Position numbers and translations under genes: made by a program. A DNA stretch of 42,012 nucleotides. It comes from Candidatus Zipacnadia bacterium (lineage in GTDB: Bacteria > Armatimonadota > Zipacnadia > Zipacnadales > UBA5352). The stretch spans positions 1-42,012 of the forward strand of contig JALGTR010000003.1 of the NCBI GenBank assembly GCA_029821265.1. The letters are read 5' to 3'. A model generated the notes under the pieces. The model ran no database searches. It saw only the letters and a program-made list of their open reading frames with translations, and was not told where the DNA came from. Below are positions 25,455 to 34,746 of the stretch, piece after piece. Numbering within the stretch: position 1 is the first letter of the stretch; each line of letters opens with the position of its first letter.

Positions 25455-28400
25455 CTACGGTAGCCGCAGGGCCCGGGCGCGGCCGCCAGCGCCCGCGACG
25501 ATGACGTCCTGGCCGCCGGCGGCCCCGAGCTTCGCGGCCGCAAGGTCGAGGATCGCCCGGCCTATCTCCTGGCGCGCAACCACCGTGCCGTCGTCAGCTC
25601 GAAGCGCGTAGACGGCGCCGTCGTCGCATCCCGCCGCGACCAGCCGACCGTCCGGGCGGTCCAGCAGCGCCAGCGTGCCCACCTGATTGGGCAGGCCGGT
25701 GCGCCAGATCATGGTCCCATCCCCGTCGAGGCAGTAGACGTTGAACGACATCGATGAGGCCAGCACCTCGTGCGCGCCGTCACCGTCAACGTCCGCACAG
25801 ATCACGTCCGTGACCTCATCGCCGGTGTTGACCACCCACAGGCGGTCGCCGTCGGAGCTGTACGCCTGCACCGTCGTGTCCGCACCGCCGAAGATGACCT
25901 CCAGCCGGCCGTCGCCGTCGAGGTCGCCGGTCGTCACGGCGTTCGCGTCCGGTCCGCCTGCCGTGCGCACCTGCCATTTCCGGGTGCCGTCCGGGTTGAC
26001 GCAGTGCCACCAGTAGTACTCCGTGCCGCAGATCACCTCGTCGCGGCCATCGGCGTCGAGGTCGGCGGCGGCGCCGGCGGTGGAGCCGTGGACGCTCTCG
26101 TAGTGCCAGATCTCCTCGCCGGACGCGTCGATCGCGTAGTAGCGCCAGCTGTCGGCGCCGGCGACCACGACCTCGCTGCCATCGCCCGTCAGGTCGGCGG
26201 GGAAGACCACCCGCACGTGCGGCGTCCGCTTGTAGTATGGCACCTCGAACCGCCACATCCGTTCGCCCGCGGAGTCGATCGCGATCACCTGCGAGTTCAT
26301 CGTGCCTGCGACGATCGAGGGGGTGCCATCTCCGTCGAAGTCCACGGCGGCCACGGAGTTGACCTCGTGGTCGCAGTCGTGCGTCCAGCGCAGCGAGCCG
26401 TCGGCGTCGAGGCAGTAGACCTTCCCGTTCGAGTTACCGCCGATCGTCTCGTCGATTCCGTCGCCGTCAAGGTCCGCGGCGATCACTGAGTTGAAGACGT
26501 AGCCGACCTCGCCCTCCGACTGCGCGGCCAGCTCCGCCAGACCCTCGCCTGAGCCCCAGAGCATCAGTTCGGCCATGTAGACGGCCGTGCCCGGCCGTGG
26601 CGTGAGCACCAGGCGCAGCTCGTCGGCCTCAGCGTCGAGGCCGTCGAACTCGTACTCCTCCGGAGCGTGGCCGGGATCGCCCCAATTACCGTGCATCTCG
26701 TCGTCGGTGAAGTCAACGACCGTCCGGCTGTCCTGCTCGAATCCATCGGTGGACGCCAGCAGCCGAATGCGCCCGAGCTGGAAGAGCCTGTCCTTGCTCG
26801 AGGAGGTCGCGAACCAGGCCCGCAGGTTCATCCGCTCGATCGTGTAGCTGTCGCGCAGTTTCAGCGTGAGCGTGACCTCCTGGTCGTCGTCCCACATGAC
26901 CGCGCTCTCGGTGCCCTCGACCGAGCCGTCGAATGCGTTAGCGAGCTGATTGCCGCCCGCCCGCTGCGAGAAGACATTGACCGGTAGCGGTGCAGGATCC
27001 GCCGACATCTCCACGACGGCCTCGACCGACTCCGGCCGCCCGGGGTTGCCTGTCAGCAGGAAACTGTCCGGGCGCTCGAGGTAGCTCCATAGCTCGGCCA
27101 TGGGCTCGGCCTCGGCCCCTGCAGCGGCGGGAGGCGTGACCGGTGGAGCGGCCGCGATGACGCTGCGCATCATCTCGGCGATCTCCTCGCGACCAGCGGT
27201 GTTGCCAAGCTCCACGGTCTCCGTCTGCTGCTCGGTTCCGATGGAGGAGACCACCGGCGTGTGCACGAGGACCGTGCCCATCCCCAGGTCGGCCTCCACG
27301 TCCGCGCCCTGCTCAATGGTCCTCGTCTCTCCGAGGGCAGTGACCTCTGTCACGCCCACGCCCCACATCCGTTCGGGCGTCATGACCGCCATCTCCCCGA
27401 GCGCCGAGGCCGCGCCGGGCAGCGTCAGCCGGCCGTCTGCATCTCTGACCGACACGATCACCGGATCGCCCTCGCCGGTGATCGCAATGGAGCTGTCGTT
27501 CAGGCGTGTAACCTCAAGCGCCGACGGCTCCTCGCCTGACGCGTGCAGCACCGTGAAGAGCACCACCTGCTCGCCGGGCTGCAGCGTCGCATTGACGATG
27601 CCCTGCATCGACTTCACCACCGGCTCATCGGCCCACGGATAGCTGCTCCAGTTCTTGCCGGTGTACTCGTCCTCATTCACGATGCAGTGGGTGTCGGGGG
27701 TCATGACGAAGGCCGCGTGCTGACCGTCCTGCTCGACACGCAGCGTCGAGCCCACAAGCTCGGTGTCACCGATGGTCTGCCAGACTGCGCGGAAGCTGTA
27801 ATCGCCCGGCTCTGTCGCGACCATGCGGTCCGCCACGACGAACATGCGGTCCTTCAGCCACATCACGTTGCGGTGCCAGTCCACCCCCGCATAGGCCCGC
27901 ATGACCGTCTGCGACGCCCCCATGCCCTGCATATCCGCAAGGTTCTCCAGTTCGGCGTAGGCCGGAACACTTTCCGACTGGCCATCGCGCAACACGAGCA
28001 TACCGTTGTGGTACTTGGGCAGCGACTTGATGTAATCGGTGTCGGCCAGCCAGATACGCCCATTCTCGGTCCACTGCAGCAGGCAGTTGCCGTCCATGTG
28101 CCCGTGGCCGCCCAGCGTCAGCCCGTCGAGCAGCAGGTACGCCGCATCCTCGTCGAAGCTGTTGCGCCAGGTGATCTTGTCGAACGCGTGCGACTGCTCC
28201 ACGTGCTCGCTGCCACTGAAGCTCTCATACCACATCTCATCGAGCCCATAGCCCACCGTTTCGAGCAGATCGCTCGGCAGCGTTGTTTTCGCGTTCGACC
28301 CCAACGAGTACTGCGACAGTGCAAGCTGTGGTCGAGTCTGCATCTTCTTCTCAATCGCCCACTGGTAACGCCCGTCGCGATACCACCACTCGGCCATGCG

Positions 28401-30773
28401 CAGAATGCTCAGCTCGCGGCCGATGTAGCCCCAGCCGCCAACGTCACCGTAGGGCACCTGGTAGCCGAGGTTGTTCATCGTCAGGATCGCATACTCGGCG
28501 TTCTTGCGCGCGTTCCCATTCTCGAAGTAGCGCAGGTCCGGGCGTGCCAGCGAGTACATCATCGTGTGCCCCAGCGTCAACCACTGGTAGGTGTTGCAGT
28601 CGCAGTGCGGCTTCGAGGCGTCGAGCTGAAACTGGAAGGTCCCATCCGCCACGCGGATCCACTCTTCGCCCTCGACCGCGTCGTAGTAGCGGCTGAAGTA
28701 CTGACCTGCATACAGGCAGCCCAGCGCAGGGAAGGTCTGGTGATTGAACCGCACGTGTGTGCTCGAGGCCGAGGCCGACTTCTGCGGCCCAAGCTCGCTG
28801 ACCCACCGGAACAGGATCTTCGTGACCTCCAGCCGCTCCTCGTCGCTGATCGCCGGGCTCTCCTCGACGGCGTCCCATGCCATGAAGTTCGGGGCGATGT
28901 GAAAGTCCGAGTCCATACCCCACGGCCCGCCGTAGGTGTCCGGATCGGACAGATACCACTCGTACGTGCGCTTGATCATCCACACGTACATCTGCGCGTA
29001 CTCGTCCCTGCCGGTCAGCGCGTAGTTCAGGCCCTGGTTCTGCGCCATCGCGAACAGCCCGCGTGTCCCTGCCCGCTCCAGGTGGCTCTCGCAATCGGCC
29101 CTGGTGCTCTCGAACCACTCCTCGTCGAGGTCCATCGTGAACCTATTGCCCCAGGCCTTCTCCGCTTCGCCCGTCAGCTCAACCTCCAGCAGCGACGGCA
29201 GCGTCAGCGTCTCGCCCGGCTGGATGTGCGCCCGCAGCGCGCGAAGACCTGCCCTCGCGCCCTCGATGTCAGATGCGCCGATGCAGATCAGATTTCGCCC
29301 TGTACCCCACGGATCAGAGACTGTGCGTAGTTCGTAGCCGCCATCACCGGGGTAGACGCCATCGGCGAAGCACTGCTGGTGGGAGTAGGGATACAGCAAC
29401 GCGCGGTTGTTGACGATGCTTCCGAGCATGATCGCGTTGGTCTCCGCCAGGTCCTCGTCGCCCACCTCGTCGGCATCGACGATCTGCAGTGTCGCCCCGG
29501 TCGCCTCCTCGATCGCGGAGGCCACCTCCGCGGCCACTTCACGCCACGCATCATCCGCCGGCGTGACGATGATCGCCGCAGCCTCGCCGTCGTCCACGAG
29601 CGTGGTCTCGGGATACAGCCTCTTCGGCTCGGTCACCTCGCTGAAGCTCTTCAGTGTGGACTGCCCGGTCCTCACGTTGTCGATGTACATGTCGATTGGC
29701 GTCGCCGGGTCGTGCGCGCCGACGTAGAAGCGCAGGTAGGTCACGCCGACCGGCTCGTCACCCTCCAGTCGCGACGTCTCCCACGAGATCCCGCGGTATG
29801 ACATCCCCGGGTACAGCTCGAATGTCGTCATCTCCGGCCCGAGTTGCCCGCTCCACGACGTCCAGCTGAGCACGCACTCATCCTCGGCATTGTAGCCCCG
29901 CACGTACAGCGCTTCGGATACATCCGGCGTGGAGGTAGCGGCATCGAACTTGAGTGTGGTGTTGTCCGTGAAGTCCGTGGCGGGGATCTGCATCCCCACG
30001 CACAGGTAGGAGTTGCCCTCGGCGTCCTCCGGCGTCGTCCCCGAGAGGTGAATCGCCGCTGCGCCCTCAGTCACGTGGTCGGGATCGTCGACGGCCTCAA
30101 GTGAGGCGTCCGCCCAGTCCTCGCCGAGGTCGATCGACATGCCCTGGGTGCTCTCACATGAGTTCAGCAGCACCTCATCGCCCACATTCCCGCTGCCCGA
30201 GATGCGGATATTGTCCACGTACATCGCGAACTCCGTCCCCGCCTCATGGGTACCGGTGTAGAAGCGAAGCCGGACAACCGCGCTGTGGTCATCGTTTTCG
30301 ATCTCCTGCGGCTCCCACTTGAGCTGCCCGGACTGCTCCGGAACTGCTTCGAAGCGCTTCATGCCCTCCTCGAGCGGGTGCGCCCAGTTCTGCCAGCTCA
30401 GCACGCAGCTTCCGTACTCGTCGTAGCCCCGCACGTACAGCGCGCCCGACGTCTCGGGCATGGTCGTCCCGGCATCGAAGATCAGCGTCCGGTTGGTGAA
30501 GTCCGTCGGCTCGATCTGCAGGTCAAATGAGACGTATGAGTTCCCCGTCGCGTCCTCCGGAGACCTGCTGGAGATTCGGATGCTTCCGGCGCCCTCTGTC
30601 ACGTATTCGGCGGCACGCGCGATCACCAGCAGTGTCTCGGGGTTGTCCGCGGCAGTGGTGACCTTGACGCCGTCCAGCGTTTCACAGCCATGCAGCAGCG
30701 TGGTGTTCTCCTGCGCAGAAGATGCAGCGGCAAACGCAGTGAGCAACGCAACGATCGCGATAAGGGACCTCAC
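25455..30773 (-). CDS. Giant secreted multidomain protein: duplicated N-terminal carbohydrate-binding-like domains, heparinase II/III-like region, F5/8C-like domain, C-terminal FG-GAP/PQQ-type beta-propeller
   Basis: GTG at 30773 with GGAGGGG SD; signal peptide VRSLIAIVALLTAFAAASSAQ; two copies of a CES/CET...ALYVRGY...RFY.GAH...Y.DN(I/V)R module; repeated D-L-D-G-D-G...CLDADG blades. Confidence 0.8.
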   Translation of the reverse strand: MRSLIAIVALLTAFAAASSAQENTTLLHGCETLDGVKVTTAADNPETLLVIARAAEYVTEGAGSIRISSRSPEDATGNSYVSFDLQIEPTDFTNRTLIFDAGTTMPETSGALYVRGYDEYGSCVLSWQNWAHPLEEGMKRFEAVPEQSGQLKWEPQEIENDDHSAVVRLRFYTGTHEAGTEFAMYVDNIRISGSGNVGDEVLLNSCESTQGMSIDLGEDWADASLEAVDDPDHVTEGAAAIHLSGTTPEDAEGNSYLCVGMQIPATDFTDNTTLKFDAATSTPDVSEALYVRGYNAEDECVLSWTSWSGQLGPEMTTFELYPGMSYRGISWETSRLEGDEPVGVTYLRFYVGAHDPATPIDMYIDNVRTGQSTLKSFSEVTEPKRLYPETTLVDDGEAAAIIVTPADDAWREVAAEVASAIEEATGATLQIVDADEVGDEDLAETNAIMLGSIVNNRALLYPYSHQQCFADGVYPGDGGYELRTVSDPWGTGRNLICIGASDIEGARAGLRALRAHIQPGETLTLPSLLEVELTGEAEKAWGNRFTMDLDEEWFESTRADCESHLERAGTRGLFAMAQNQGLNYALTGRDEYAQMYVWMIKRTYEWYLSDPDTYGGPWGMDSDFHIAPNFMAWDAVEESPAISDEERLEVTKILFRWVSELGPQKSASASSTHVRFNHQTFPALGCLYAGQYFSRYYDAVEGEEWIRVADGTFQFQLDASKPHCDCNTYQWLTLGHTMMYSLARPDLRYFENGNARKNAEYAILTMNNLGYQVPYGDVGGWGYIGRELSILRMAEWWYRDGRYQWAIEKKMQTRPQLALSQYSLGSNAKTTLPSDLLETVGYGLDEMWYESFSGSEHVEQSHAFDKITWRNSFDEDAAYLLLDGLTLGGHGHMDGNCLLQWTENGRIWLADTDYIKSLPKYHNGMLVLRDGQSESVPAYAELENLADMQGMGASQTVMRAYAGVDWHRNVMWLKDRMFVVADRMVATEPGDYSFRAVWQTIGDTELVGSTLRVEQDGQHAAFVMTPDTHCIVNEDEYTGKNWSSYPWADEPVVKSMQGIVNATLQPGEQVVLFTVLHASGEEPSALEVTRLNDSSIAITGEGDPVIVSVRDADGRLTLPGAASALGEMAVMTPERMWGVGVTEVTALGETRTIEQGADVEADLGMGTVLVHTPVVSSIGTEQQTETVELGNTAGREEIAEMMRSVIAAAPPVTPPAAAGAEAEPMAELWSYLERPDSFLLTGNPGRPESVEAVVEMSADPAPLPVNVFSQRAGGNQLANAFDGSVEGTESAVMWDDDQEVTLTLKLRDSYTIERMNLRAWFATSSSKDRLFQLGRIRLLASTDGFEQDSRTVVDFTDDEMHGNWGDPGHAPEEYEFDGLDAEADELRLVLTPRPGTAVYMAELMLWGSGEGLAELAAQSEGEVGYVFNSVIAADLDGDGIDETIGGNSNGKVYCLDADGSLRWTHDCDHEVNSVAAVDFDGDGTPSIVAGTMNSQVIAIDSAGERMWRFEVPYYKRTPHVRVVFPADLTGDGSEVVVAGADSWRYYAIDASGEEIWHYESVHGSTAGAAADLDADGRDEVICGTEYYWWHCVNPDGTRKWQVRTAGGPDANAVTTGDLDGDGRLEVIFGGADTTVQAYSSDGDRLWVVNTGDEVTDVICADVDGDGAHEVLASSMSFNVYCLDGDGTMIWRTGLPNQVGTLALLDRPDGRLVAAGCDDGAVYALRADDGTVVARQEIGRAILDLAAAKLGAAGGQDVIVAGAGGRARALRLP

Positions 30774-30862
30774 GGGGCACCCCTCCAGGTGGTCTTGAGC
30801 GTCGTTCTTTCGTGTGGCGTGCATCCTCGTTCCGAGACGCGAGAGCGCTCGTCGAAGTTTCG

Positions 30863-31738
30863 TTACAGCTCAACCTGCATTCCGTCGAAGGCCGGCTCGA
30901 TGCCGTGGGGGCGGAAGAACTCCTCCAGCCGCTCGTGCAGCCAGCCGCCGTTGTGCGAGAAGTGCGTGGCGATCACCCGGGTGCTTTCACTGAGTGTCCC
31001 GAGCTTCAGAAGCCGCGCGCGAACGGCGAGCACGTCCTCGGCTCCAAGATGGTGGTGTCCGCCCTTACGCGAGCCGTAGGTGCACTCGATGATCAGCGTG
31101 TCCAGGCGCTTGCCGGCGAGGAACTCCCACGTCTGTTCCGGCCACCAGCCCGTATCATTGCCCTGCAGCACCGCCCGCTCCCCGCGCTCGAACAGATAGT
31201 TCAGCGCCATCTCGTCATCGGCGTGGTCTGCCAGCAGAGGCGTCGCGGTAACTCCCTCGCCGAGGTCGATCGGCTCGAATGGCTTCACGGTGATGAACCT
31301 CGCCCGCGCCTCCTCGAGGCTGTGCCTGCCGCCCTCGAGGTACTCGCGCACGCTCTCATTGCCGTAGATCGACAGCACATTATCGTCCGGCAGATCGGCG
31401 AAACCGGGGCGCCGGTACATGATCTCGCGCCGGTCGATGTGATCGCCGTGCGAGTGCGTGATCAGCAGGTGCTCCAGCGCAGCGTAGTCGAGGCCGAACT
31501 CGTTCATCTGCCAGAGCGAGTCCGGGCCGAAGTCCACGCGGATCCGCTCTCCGAGCTGATACGCCGCCCGGCGGCGCAGGTTCCTACCGCCCAGCCTTCG
31601 CGCTTCGGCGCACGCCTCGCAGGTGCACCACAGCGCCGGCCAGCCCTCCGCGGCGGCAGTCCCGAGTATCGTCAGCAGCATCGGATCCGAGCTTTCCTGG
31701 CTCACCATGCTCCTCCGTCCCATGTGGTCGTCGCTCAC
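30863..31738 (-). CDS. MBL-fold metallo-hydrolase (PhnP-like)
   Basis: MLLTILGTAAAEGWPALWCTCEACAEARRLGGRNLRRRAAY; HSHGDHIDRRE; ATHFSHNGG. GTG start overlaps the ruvB stop (GTGA); internal ATG starts are possible. Confidence 0.85.
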   Translation of the reverse strand: MSDDHMGRRSMVSQESSDPMLLTILGTAAAEGWPALWCTCEACAEARRLGGRNLRRRAAYQLGERIRVDFGPDSLWQMNEFGLDYAALEHLLITHSHGDHIDRREIMYRRPGFADLPDDNVLSIYGNESVREYLEGGRHSLEEARARFITVKPFEPIDLGEGVTATPLLADHADDEMALNYLFERGERAVLQGNDTGWWPEQTWEFLAGKRLDTLIIECTYGSRKGGHHHLGAEDVLAVRARLLKLGTLSESTRVIATHFSHNGGWLHERLEEFFRPHGIEPAFDGMQVEL

Positions 31739-32811
31739 TGCAGCGGCAGGTTACTCTGCGGCGACGGCGGCTCCGGCGGTCTGCCGTCGATGCCCAGGTG
31801 AGCGTACGCTCGCTTCGTAGCCATCCGGCCCCGCGGCGTCCGTATCACGAAGCCGATCTTCAGCAGATAGGGCTCCACGACGTCCTCGAGCGTGTCCGAG
31901 TCCTCGCCGAGCGTGGCCGCGAGGGCGTTGACGCCGGCCGGTCCGCCCTGGTAGTAGTCGATCAGCGCCCGCAGGTACTTCCGGTCGAGGTCGTCGAGTC
32001 CCTGCTCGTCGACGCCCAGCGCCTCCAGCGCCTCCTGCGCGATCTCGTCGGTGATCCGGCCGTCGCCCATGATCTGCGCGTAGTCGCGCACGCGGCGCAG
32101 CAGGCGGTTCACCACGCGCGCAGTGCCTCGCGCGCGGCGGGCGATCTGTTCGGCGCCACCATCTGTGAGGTCCACGTCGAGGATCAGCGCCGACCTCCGC
32201 ACGATCTTCTGCAGCTGCTCGGGCGTGTAGAAGTCCAGGTGGTGGAAGATTCCGAAGCGGTTGCGCAACGGCGGGGTTAGCAGCCCGGCGCGTGTCGTCG
32301 CGCCCACAAGCGTGAAGGGTTCGAGGTCCAGGGAGATGTTATTCGCGTAGGGGCCGCTGTCGACGACGAAATCTATGCGGAAGTCCTCCATCGCGGAGTA
32401 GAGGTACTCCTCGACCACGCGTGGGAGGCGGTGGATCTCGTCCACGAACATGATGTCACCGCGGTCGAGGTTGGTCAGGATCCCCACGAGGTCCGACGCC
32501 CGCTCAAGTGCCGGGCCGGAGTGCTGCTGGAAGTCGCCGCCCATCTCGTTCGCGATGATATGCGCGAGCGTGGTCTTTCCCAGGCCCGGCGGCCCATCAA
32601 GCAGCACATGATCGAGAACCTCACCGCGCTGGCGCGCTGCCCTGATCGCCACACGCAGACCCTCGATGATCCGTTCCTGGCCGACGTCATACTCATCGAG
32701 CGTCTGTGGTCGCAGAGCCACCATCGCGCTGCGCTCGTCATCCTCCGCCTGCGCGCTGACCAGGCGGCGTCGGCCCTCCATGCTCTCGTCTGCCACGCGA
32801 TCGCTCCTCAC
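31735..32811 (-). CDS. ruvB: Holliday junction branch migration DNA helicase RuvB
   Basis: LRPQTLDEYDVGQERIIEGLRVAIRAARQRGEVLDHVLLDGPPGLGKTTLAHIIANEMG; FVDEIHRLPRVVEEYLYSAMEDF. Start may be GTG 32811 or ATG 32781. Confidence 0.96.
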   Translation of the reverse strand: MRSDRVADESMEGRRRLVSAQAEDDERSAMVALRPQTLDEYDVGQERIIEGLRVAIRAARQRGEVLDHVLLDGPPGLGKTTLAHIIANEMGGDFQQHSGPALERASDLVGILTNLDRGDIMFVDEIHRLPRVVEEYLYSAMEDFRIDFVVDSGPYANNISLDLEPFTLVGATTRAGLLTPPLRNRFGIFHHLDFYTPEQLQKIVRRSALILDVDLTDGGAEQIARRARGTARVVNRLLRRVRDYAQIMGDGRITDEIAQEALEALGVDEQGLDDLDRKYLRALIDYYQGGPAGVNALAATLGEDSDTLEDVVEPYLLKIGFVIRTPRGRMATKRAYAHLGIDGRPPEPPSPQSNLPLQ

Positions 32812-33425
32812 TTGCGCCGGAAGACTGCGCGCACCAGCTCGTCGACCTCTTCGATCTCCGGCTGCGCCTCACGCACCGCCGAGACGCGCTCGATGGCCTC
32901 CCCCTGCGACATCCCCAGTTGGGTGAGAACGGCCATCGCCTCCGCGGTGAGATCGTCGGCGGCAGCGCGCTTACCAGCCATCGGCTCGCGCCCCATGTAC
33001 GGTCCCATTCGGTCCTGCAGCTTGCTGATCATGTCCCGGGCCCGCTGCTTCCCGACGCCCGGCAGGCGCTTGAGCGTCGTCTCGTCGCCAATGCTGATGG
33101 CCTTCGCGATCGTGGAGATCGGCAGCGCCATGGCCTTGCAGGCGCCGACCGGACCAAGCTGATGCACCGTGAGCAGCTCCTCGAAGAAGCTGCGCTCAAG
33201 CTCGCTGTCGAAGCCCACGAGCATCGGCGTGCCGCTTCCGGCCGCACCGCCGCGCTCGCAGTGATAGGTGTGGATCTTTACCTGTGTGCCCTGTCCGCGC
33301 TCGATCAGCTTCTGGGCGAAGGGTGGGGAGACGTTGATCTCGTATCCGACACCTGCGACGTCCACGATGGCGATATTCTCGTCGACGTCAACGCTGACGA
33401 GCTCGCCACGGACGAATCGAATCAC
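32808..33425 (-). CDS. ruvA: Holliday junction DNA-binding protein RuvA
   Basis: MIRFVRGELVSVDVDENIAIVDVAGVGYEINV; HhH LKRLPGVGKQRARDMISKLQDRM. Confidence 0.95.
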   Translation of the reverse strand: MIRFVRGELVSVDVDENIAIVDVAGVGYEINVSPPFAQKLIERGQGTQVKIHTYHCERGGAAGSGTPMLVGFDSELERSFFEELLTVHQLGPVGACKAMALPISTIAKAISIGDETTLKRLPGVGKQRARDMISKLQDRMGPYMGREPMAGKRAAADDLTAEAMAVLTQLGMSQGEAIERVSAVREAQPEIEEVDELVRAVFRRK

Positions 33426-33988
33426 TCGCGCTCACCCCTGGCTTTCGCGATGGCTTCTGCGATGCGAGGCGGCAATCGGCGGCCGCAGCGACGCCCGCCC
33501 TGGCTCGTGAACGCCCGTCTGGCGGGGGTAGAGTGACAGATCGCAAGCGCCAGGGCGTCCGAGACGTGGTCGGGAGACGGGGCCTCCGAAAGCCGCAGCG
33601 TCTGGCAGACCATCTGCCGAACCTGCTCCTTCGTCGCCCGCCCGTTTCCCGTGATCGACTTTTTCACCAGCGACGCGGGGTAGCTCTCCACGGCAACCGC
33701 TCGCTGTGCGGCGGCGAGGATGATCACCCCACGGGCGTGACCCATCATGATTGCGGTGCGCGGGTGGGGGTACTCGGCGTAGAGGTCCTCGACGACCACG
33801 CGCTCAACCTCGAACTCGTCGATGATCGAGACCAGCGCCTCGTGGATACGATGCAGCCGCAGAGGCAGATCCTCGTCGGCATCGGTGCTGATGACACCGG
33901 CCTCCACGACGCGACATGCGCCGTTCTCGGCGTCAATAATCCCGTAGCCGGTATCGGCGAGTCCGGTGTCTATTCCGAGGATTCGCAT
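33422..33988 (-). CDS. ruvC: Crossover junction endodeoxyribonuclease RuvC
   Basis: MRILGIDTGLADTGYGIIDAENG; VVEDLYAEYPHPRTAIMMGHARGVIILAAAQ; SPDHVSDALALAICH. ATG at 33988 with CGAGGAG SD; the track start at 34588 is a spurious extension. Confidence 0.95.
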   Translation of the reverse strand: MRILGIDTGLADTGYGIIDAENGACRVVEAGVISTDADEDLPLRLHRIHEALVSIIDEFEVERVVVEDLYAEYPHPRTAIMMGHARGVIILAAAQRAVAVESYPASLVKKSITGNGRATKEQVRQMVCQTLRLSEAPSPDHVSDALALAICHSTPARRAFTSQGGRRCGRRLPPRIAEAIAKARGERE

Positions 33989-34007
33989 TTCTGTCGCTCC
34001 TCGGGCG

Positions 34008-34037
34008 ATTATATCACGCTCGCGAAGGGGGTGTAAA
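34008..34037 (-). promoter_or_regulatory. Candidate ruvCAB promoter
   Basis: On the minus strand: TTTACA (34037-34032), 18 bp, TATAAT (34013-34008). Confidence 0.55.
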
Positions 34038-34180
34038 GCGCGCCAGACCTCGCGCGCCCCGGCCTCACGCCCCTTCGTCCGGTCTTCCACTCCCGCGGGC
34101 AGGAACGGCCATCGCTGGCGGCGAATCTCCTCCAGAGAAGCCCGGATCGCCCCAGCAGGGCCTGAGGAGGAGACCAGCTC

Positions 34181-34570
34181 ATGGAAATCGTCGTTACGAA
34201 TGATGGCATGAACTATCACGCAGAGACGAGCGGTGGGACGGAACTCGATATCGTTTTCGGCCCCGGCAAGCCTGACGAGGACACAACGATGAACCCCGTT
34301 GAGCTTTTCGTCAGCAGCCTGGGCATGTGTATTGCCGCCATGCTGCGCAAGTACTGCACCGAGCACAACCTCGACTGCGGCGAGATTCGCGTGCGCGTGC
34401 AGGATGAGTGGGAGCCCGGCGATCCGATGTGCAAGGACATCCAGGTGGAGGTCGAGGTCGAGGGGGACTTCGATCAGCGTCGCAAGAACGCCTTCCTGAA
34501 GGTTGCAGAGACCTGTCCGGTTCACCAGACGATCTCCTCCTGCGATGGCGTCAATATCACGATTCTCTGA
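34181..34570 (+). CDS. OsmC-family protein
   Basis: MNPVELFVSSLGMCIAAMLRKYCTEHNLDCGEIRVRVQ ... CPVHQTISSCDGVNI; two conserved Cys and the OsmC pattern. Confidence 0.85.
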   Translation: MEIVVTNDGMNYHAETSGGTELDIVFGPGKPDEDTTMNPVELFVSSLGMCIAAMLRKYCTEHNLDCGEIRVRVQDEWEPGDPMCKDIQVEVEVEGDFDQRRKNAFLKVAETCPVHQTISSCDGVNITIL

Positions 34571-34607
34571 CCCTCGCGCGATCAGCATCTGCCGTGCGGC
34601 AAGCGAT

Positions 34608-34633
34608 TGGCGGCGCCGCCCCTGGCGCCGCCA
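34608..34633. terminator. Hairpin downstream of the OsmC-family gene
   Basis: TGGCGGCGCC-GCCCCT-GGCGCCGCCA: perfect 10-bp stem; no T tract. Confidence 0.5.
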
Positions 34634-34746
34634 TCAGTGATTCGGCTCCTCGCATCCGCGGTGGAGGCGAGGACGCCCTGACGGCGAATAGTGGTGCACC
34701 TGTTCGGGGCGCGCCCCTGCAATCTCCACGCGGGAGTGATCTGAAG

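Noticed and set aside
27543-29330. 595-aa plus-strand ORF inside the giant secreted protein gene
   Set aside because: Shadow ORF opposite a gene with signal peptide, SD and recognisable repeats; the translation has no domain.
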